DNA of 64,000 nt, from assembly GCA_963775505.1 (NCBI GenBank), contig CAVZIL010000001.1:62001-126000 (forward strand). Reading direction: 5' to 3'. The notes beneath the pieces were generated by a model, which was not told the DNA's origin, ran no database searches, and worked only from the letters and a program-made list of their open reading frames with translations. Shown here one piece after another: positions 59,679 to 64,000 of this stretch. This stretch comes from JAIBJN01 sp963775505. GTDB taxonomy: Bacteria; Actinomycetota; Thermoleophilia; Gaiellales; Gaiellaceae. The position numbers and the translations under genes were made by a program. The number at the start of each line of letters is the position of its first letter. The stretch's first letter is position 1.

Positions 59679-61151
59679 CTAGAGGCCCCAGGGGTTCGTC
59701 GGGCGGGCGCCCGTCGAGAGGAGGACGGCCTTCGTCTCCAGGTACATCTGCAGCGTCTCGAGGGCCTGCTCGCGGCCGAAGCCGGACTGCTTGTAGCCGC
59801 CGAACGGAATCCCCGGGAAGGCGCCGTAGGGGAGGTTGATCGTGAACGTCCCCGACTTGATCCGGCGCGCGAGGCGGTGCCCCCGGGCGGGATCGCCCGT
59901 CCAGACGGTTGCCATCAGGCCGTAGCGGACGTCGTTGGCGATCCGAATCGCGTCCGCCTCGTCCTCGAAGGGGATTACCGCGAGCACCGGGCCGAAGATC
60001 TCCTCCTGCGCCACCGTCGTGTCGTCCCCCACGCCTGCGAGCACAGTCGCCGGGTAGAACGCGCCGTCACCCTCGATCGGCTCGCCCCCGGTCACGACCT
60101 CGGCACCTTCGTCGCGCCCGGTCTCGACGAAGCCGTGCACCTTCTCCCGGTGCGGCTGCGAGATGAGGGAGCCCATCTGCGTCTCGGGGTCGAGCGGGTC
60201 GCCCACGCGCACGGCGCCCGCCTTGTCGGCGACGAGCGCGACGACGTCGTCGTAGACGCTCCGCTCGACGAGGAGGCGCGAGCGCGCGTCGCAGCTCTGG
60301 CCGGCCGAGTAGTAGATCCCGTACGCCGTCGAGGCGACCGCGTCCTCGAGGTCGGCGTCCGCGAAGACGAGGGCGGGGCTCTTGCCGCCGAGCTCCAGGC
60401 TGACGCGCTTCACCGGGTCCGCGCAGAGGCGCATGATCTCCGAGCCGGTCGCCGTCGAGCCGGTGAAGGCGACCTTGTCCACGCCAGGGTGAGAGACGAG
60501 GTAGGCCCCGGTCGTCGGGCCGTCGCCGGGGACGACGTTGACGACGCCCGCGGGGATCCCGACCTCGGCCGCGAGCTCGGCCAGGCGGAGCGCCGTCAGG
60601 GGCGTCGCCGGGTCCGGCTTGAGCACGGTCGTGCAGCCGGCGGCCAGCGCCGGGGCGAGCTTCCAGCCCGCGAGCATGATCGGGTAGTTCCAGGGGACGA
60701 TCTGCGCGACCACCCCGACCGGCTCCTTCAGCGTGTAGGAGAGGATCGACCCGCCGATCGGACGGGTGCCGCCTTCGATCGACCCGAGCGCGGAGGCCAT
60801 GTAGCGGAAGCTCTCGGCCGCGACGATCACCTCGGGCTTCGTCGAGGCGAGCGCCTTGCCGACGTTGCGGGCCTCCAGCTCGGCCAGCTCGTTGCGGTTG
60901 GCGACGATCGCGTCGGCCAGCGCGTGCAGGAGGCGCGAGCGCTCGTTCGGCGGGGTCTTTCCCCACGCGCCCTCGAGCGCCGCGCGCGCCGCGGCGACCG
61001 CGCGGTCGATATCGGCCCGTCCGGCCACCGCCGCCTTGGCGAGCTGCTTGCCCGTAGCCGGCTCGACGAGCTCGCGGCTCTCGCCGTCCGCAGGTTCCGC
61101 CGTCTCCCCGTCGATGAAGAGACCGTACTCGCGCCCTGTCGCCACTGCCAT
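59679..61151 (-). CDS. Aldehyde dehydrogenase (aminobutyraldehyde/betaine aldehyde type)
   Basis: 490 residues. NAD site PWNYPIMLAGWKLAPALAAG and FTGSTATGSEIM, Glu in LELGGKSP, and the catalytic Cys in YYSAGQSCDARSRLLV. The C-terminal INLPYGAFPGIPFGGYKQSGFGREQ is typical for gamma-aminobutyraldehyde and betaine aldehyde dehydrogenases. With GabT nearby a role in polyamine or GABA breakdown is likely; a phenylacetaldehyde role is an alternative because of paa genes. Confidence 0.85.
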   Translation of the reverse strand: MAVATGREYGLFIDGETAEPADGESRELVEPATGKQLAKAAVAGRADIDRAVAAARAALEGAWGKTPPNERSRLLHALADAIVANRNELAELEARNVGKALASTKPEVIVAAESFRYMASALGSIEGGTRPIGGSILSYTLKEPVGVVAQIVPWNYPIMLAGWKLAPALAAGCTTVLKPDPATPLTALRLAELAAEVGIPAGVVNVVPGDGPTTGAYLVSHPGVDKVAFTGSTATGSEIMRLCADPVKRVSLELGGKSPALVFADADLEDAVASTAYGIYYSAGQSCDARSRLLVERSVYDDVVALVADKAGAVRVGDPLDPETQMGSLISQPHREKVHGFVETGRDEGAEVVTGGEPIEGDGAFYPATVLAGVGDDTTVAQEEIFGPVLAVIPFEDEADAIRIANDVRYGLMATVWTGDPARGHRLARRIKSGTFTINLPYGAFPGIPFGGYKQSGFGREQALETLQMYLETKAVLLSTGARPTNPWGL

Positions 61152-61203
61152 CGGCCCGGACGATACCCGGGGCGCGTCCTGCTGGTCGCGTAGAGTCGGG
61201 CGG

Positions 61204-61584
61204 ATGTCCGAGGCGCGGGTGGTGTTCTACGGCTTCGCCGTGATCTACCTGGTCGGCGTCGTCGCCCAGTTCTTCCTCGCGGGCCTGGCCTTGTTCGGCT
61301 CGACCGGCTACGACGCGCACCAGGCCCTGGGCTACGTGCTCGGCATCGTCGCCGTCGTCCTGCTCGCGATCGCCTTCTTCACCAAGCTCCCGCGGTCGCT
61401 CACCGGCCTCTCGATCACCCTGCTCGTCCTCAACGTGATCCAGATCGCGCTCCTGCGGGCCGACATCGCCGAGATCGACGCGCTCCATGTCGTCAACGCG
61501 CTCGCGATTGCCTTCGTCGCCAACATGCTCGTCCACCGCTCGCGGCGCTTCCTCGCAGCGAGGCTGGTCGACCAGCCCCAGTAG
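61204..61584 (+). CDS. DUF6220-like four-helix membrane protein
   Basis: 126 residues with four helices: VVFYGFAVIYLVGVVAQFFLAG, HQALGYVLGIVAVVLLAIAFF, SLTGLSITLLVLNVIQIALL, LHVVNALAIAFVANMLVH. The two conserved His (DAHQALGY and LHVVNAL) are typical of a small heme-like family. Function unknown. Confidence 0.65.
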   Translation: MSEARVVFYGFAVIYLVGVVAQFFLAGLALFGSTGYDAHQALGYVLGIVAVVLLAIAFFTKLPRSLTGLSITLLVLNVIQIALLRADIAEIDALHVVNALAIAFVANMLVHRSRRFLAARLVDQPQ

Positions 61585-61589
61585 GAGGG

Positions 61590-62759
61590 CTAGCGCTCGA
61601 AGAGGGCCGCCTGGCCCTGGCCGACCCCGACGCAGAGCGTCGCCAGGCCGTAGCGGCCGCCGCGGCGGCGCAGCTCGTGGAGGAGCGTCACGACGAGCCG
61701 CGCGCCGCTCATGCCCAGCGGGTGCCCGATGGCGATCGCGCCGCCGTTCACGTTCACCTTCTCGGGGTCGAGCGCGAGCTCGCGGATCACCTGCAGGCTC
61801 TGCGAGGCGAACGCTTCGTTCAGCTCGACGAGGTCGAGGTCGGCTGCCTCGACCCCGGCACGGGCGAGCAGCTTGCGGACGGCCGGGACGGGGCCGATGC
61901 CCATGATCCGCGGATCGACTCCGGCGACCGCGCTCGCGACGAAGCGGCCGAGCGGCTCGGCGCCGAGCTCGGCGGCCTTCTCCTCGCTCGCGATCACGAG
62001 GGCGGCGGCACCGTCGTTGATCCCGCTCGAGTTCCCGGCGGTGACGGTCCCGTCCTCCCGGAAGGCGGGGCGGAGCGCGGCGAGCTTCTCGAGCGAGGTA
62101 TCCGGGCGGGGATGCTCGTCGCGGGCCAGATCGCCGACGGGAACCAACTCGTCCTCGAAGCGGCCGGCCTGGACGGCGGCGGCGTGCCGGCGCTGGCTCT
62201 CGAGCGCGAACGCGTCCTGGTCCTGGCGGCTGACGGCGAAGCGCTCGGCGACGTTCTCGCCCGTCTCCCCCATCGACTCGAGCGGGAACATCGCCTCCAG
62301 GCGCGGGTTGGGGAAGCGCCAGCCGAGCGTCGTGTCCCACGTCGTCTGGTTCCCGCGCGGGAACGCGTGCTCGGGCTTCCCGGTGACGAAGGGCGCGCGC
62401 GTCATCGACTCGACGCCGCCGGCGACGAACAGCTCTCCGTCGCCCGCCTTCACCGCGTGGCACGCGGAGACGACCGCCGAGAGCCCGGAGGCGCAGAGAC
62501 GGTTGACGGTGACGCCGGCGACCTCCTGCGGCAACCCGGCGAGAAGCGCGGCCATGCGGGCGACGTTGCGATTGTCCTCCCCCGCCTGGTTGGCGGCGCC
62601 GAAGTACACGTCCTCGATCTCTGCAGCCGCTGCGCCGGAGCGCTCGACCGCCTCGCGGATAACGAGGGCGGCGAGATCGTCGGGCCGCTCGCCGGCAAGC
62701 GCCCCCCCGTAGCGCCCGACGGGCGTGCGCACGGCGGAGAGGACGACGGCCTCGGGCAC
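61590..62759 (-). CDS. paaJ: Acetyl-CoA acyltransferase (thiolase), probably PaaJ
   Basis: 389 residues. Nucleophile Cys in VNRLCASGLSAVVSA (about residue 90), His in GGAIAIGHPLGMSGAR, and second Cys in LATLCVGVGQGQAALF. PaaJ cleaves 3-oxoadipyl-CoA in phenylacetate breakdown, and this gene lies in the same region as paaF and paaG. A general fatty-acid thiolase cannot be ruled out. GTG start. Confidence 0.85.
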   Translation of the reverse strand: MPEAVVLSAVRTPVGRYGGALAGERPDDLAALVIREAVERSGAAAAEIEDVYFGAANQAGEDNRNVARMAALLAGLPQEVAGVTVNRLCASGLSAVVSACHAVKAGDGELFVAGGVESMTRAPFVTGKPEHAFPRGNQTTWDTTLGWRFPNPRLEAMFPLESMGETGENVAERFAVSRQDQDAFALESQRRHAAAVQAGRFEDELVPVGDLARDEHPRPDTSLEKLAALRPAFREDGTVTAGNSSGINDGAAALVIASEEKAAELGAEPLGRFVASAVAGVDPRIMGIGPVPAVRKLLARAGVEAADLDLVELNEAFASQSLQVIRELALDPEKVNVNGGAIAIGHPLGMSGARLVVTLLHELRRRGGRYGLATLCVGVGQGQAALFER

Positions 62760-62798
62760 GCGCTCAAGTCTATGCGCCGACCCGCCGATCAACGCACG

Positions 62799-63455
62799 AT
62801 GCTGAGGGGTATCGCCGTACTCGCCGCAGCAGTTGTCCCGCTGCTCGGACTCGCCGCCTGCGCGGACGAGCTGCCCGCGGAGGATCCGGCGGCCGTCGAG
62901 GTCTCCCACTCGAACGGGCTCAAGACGTACGAGGTCCCGTCGGCCGGCTTCTCCATCGCCGTTCCGGAGGCCTGGCGTTCGGCGAACGCCGATGAGCTCT
63001 TCAGCGACGAGGCGGTTGCGGAGGCCCGGACGGAACTGCCCGAGCTCGCCCCCGTGATGGAGCTCCTGGCGACGCCGGACTCACCGATGAAGCTGATCGC
63101 CTTCGACCCGGACCTCGCCGGGGAGGACTTCGCGACGAACCTCAACGTCGTGGTCGAGCAGCTCCCTGCCGGAATGAAACGGCAGCGCTACTGGGATCTC
63201 ACTCTCGAGCAGCTCATGCGCGCCCTGGGCCCGGACGTCCACATCGACGAGAAGCAGTTGGAGCTGCCCGGCGGATGGGCGATGAACTTGAGCTACCAGG
63301 GCTTCTCGCTCGGAGACCAGACGCTCAGCACCGTTCAGTACTTCTTTCACCGGCCCGGCAGGGGCTACGTGCTCACCTACACAACGCTCCCCGACCGGCT
63401 GCCGGAAGCGGCTCCGGACTACGAGCGGTCCGCCCGGACGTTCCGCGTCGGCTAG
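62799..63455 (+). CDS. Lipoprotein of the PsbP/DUF1795-like type
   Basis: 218 residues. The signal peptide ends in the lipobox LGLAACADE (Cys near residue 21). A single alpha/beta domain follows with KTYEVPSAGFSIAVPEAWRS and YVLTYTTLPDRLPEAAPDYE, the signature of PsbP-like lipoproteins. The ATG at 62772 is an alternative start. It ends at the mqnD stop, sharing the CTAG. Confidence 0.7.
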   Translation: MLRGIAVLAAAVVPLLGLAACADELPAEDPAAVEVSHSNGLKTYEVPSAGFSIAVPEAWRSANADELFSDEAVAEARTELPELAPVMELLATPDSPMKLIAFDPDLAGEDFATNLNVVVEQLPAGMKRQRYWDLTLEQLMRALGPDVHIDEKQLELPGGWAMNLSYQGFSLGDQTLSTVQYFFHRPGRGYVLTYTTLPDRLPEAAPDYERSARTFRVG

Positions 63456-64000
63456 GTCACGAACTCGACGCGGACCGGGCGTTCGAAGGCGCCTGCCTCC
63501 TCGCCGCGCCGAAGCAGCTCCGCAACTGCCTGGCGCCCCTCCTCACCGTAGTCCTCGGTCAGCTCGTTGACATACATGCCCACGAACTTGTCGGCCAGCT
63601 CGGTGGTGAGACCCCGGCCGTACTGGAGCGCGTAGGCGAGCGCCTCCTCGCGGTTGGCCAGGCCCGCCCTGATGGAGTCGCGGAGGACGTCGGAAAGCTC
63701 GGGGAGGACCTCGTCGCCCAGATCGCGCCGGGCGACGTTGATGCCGAGCGGCAGCGGCAGGCCGGTCTCGAGGAGCCACCACTCGCCCAGGTCGACCACG
63801 CGCTCGAGGCCGCGGCGCTCGTACGTCAGCTGGCCCTCGTGGATGAGGAGACCGGCTTCGGCTCGGCCCGCCTCGACCTCGTCCATGATCTCGTCGAACG
63901 GCACCTCGCGGTAGCGAAACTCCCCGCCGAGGTAGAGGCCGAGCGTGAGGAACGCCGTCGTCATACGGCCGGGAACGGCGATCTCGACGTCGGCCAGATC
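63452..64000 (-). CDS. mqnD: 1,4-dihydroxy-6-naphthoate synthase MqnD, 5' part beyond the window
   Basis: Last common enzyme of the futalosine route, opening the cyclic futalosine to dihydroxynaphthoate. The visible 182 residues include PGRMTTAFLTLGLYLG, the characteristic LLIHEGQLTY, and WWLLETGLPLPLGINVARRDLG. The N-terminus lies beyond base 64000. The gene is 43 kb from the other mqn genes, on the same strand. Confidence 0.92.
   Translation of the reverse strand, partial: DLADVEIAVPGRMTTAFLTLGLYLGGEFRYREVPFDEIMDEVEAGRAEAGLLIHEGQLTYERRGLERVVDLGEWWLLETGLPLPLGINVARRDLGDEVLPELSDVLRDSIRAGLANREEALAYALQYGRGLTTELADKFVGMYVNELTEDYGEEGRQAVAELLRRGEEAGAFERPVRVEFVT

Noticed and set aside
1..64000. tRNA, rRNA, CRISPR arrays, insertion sequences and integrases.
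   Set aside because: None was found by reading; gaps between genes are mostly below 110 bases and hold no cloverleaf, spaced repeats or transposase.

Overview
The window is very GC-rich and densely coded, with many GTG starts and many 1-4 base gene overlaps. The gene set is a futalosine-type menaquinone pathway, a split cytochrome b with a three-helix Rieske protein, a phenylacetate (paa) cluster, a ComA homologue and secreted Tat/Sec proteins. This fits a high-GC actinobacterium of the class Thermoleophilia (Gaiellales or Solirubrobacterales); that placement is inferred from gene content, not from a marker gene. No rRNA, tRNA, CRISPR array, insertion sequence or prophage was seen, and no gene-free stretch exceeds about 220 bases.

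Layout. 1-7.6 kb: comA, a two-subunit class I fumarase, a fumarate-reductase-like flavoprotein, an MFS exporter, rsgA, a hypothetical gene, an iron alcohol dehydrogenase and a LysR regulator; nearly all are broken by small indels that look like sequence errors. 8.3-15.6 kb: a PhoX-like secreted protein and an envelope-sugar block (CapD-type dehydratase, DegT aminotransferase, DedA, phosphodiester glycosidase). 15.6-25.5 kb: quinone and respiration block (mqnC, mqnA, VOC protein, mqnE, polyprenyl synthase, ubiE/menG, ubiX, qcrC, qcrB, qcrA, ubiD). 25.5-28.5 kb: a small membrane protein, a degenerate prenyl-synthase-like protein, hemL and hemB. 28.6-38.3 kb: M23-like protein, YmdB-type phosphoesterase, two GT87-like membrane glycosyltransferases with GtrA, PRC-barrel protein, pcm, a phosphodiesterase, a Clp-fold membrane protease and a CHRD protein. 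38.3-42.4 kb: E2, E1-beta and E1-alpha of a 2-oxoacid dehydrogenase, then a lipid kinase. 42.4-45.9 kb: a large secreted M36 metalloprotease. 46-63 kb: TetR regulator, paaABCD, a LVIVD beta-propeller, small membrane proteins, three crotonases, HtrA, LtrA, gabT, aldehyde dehydrogenase and thiolase. The window ends inside mqnD.

How the genes work together. MqnA, MqnD, MqnE and MqnC make the dihydroxynaphthoate precursor from chorismate; UbiX/UbiD, the polyprenyl synthase and the UbiE-type methyltransferase can finish menaquinone, and the adjacent Qcr complex oxidises it. Only the MqnB step and a prenyltransferase are missing from view. The paa block encodes the ring epoxidase and later beta-oxidation steps under a TetR regulator whose gap with paaA holds a sequence matching the published PaaR operator consensus. 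GabT and the aldehyde dehydrogenase suggest amine/GABA catabolism.

The most unusual items are a truncated prenyl-synthase homologue with lost Asp motifs coupled to heme genes, a cytochrome b6-type protein with Thr where the heme ci cysteine is expected, a paa-linked crotonase with a MenB-like active site, and a regulatory palindrome overlapping the start codon of the LysR gene.
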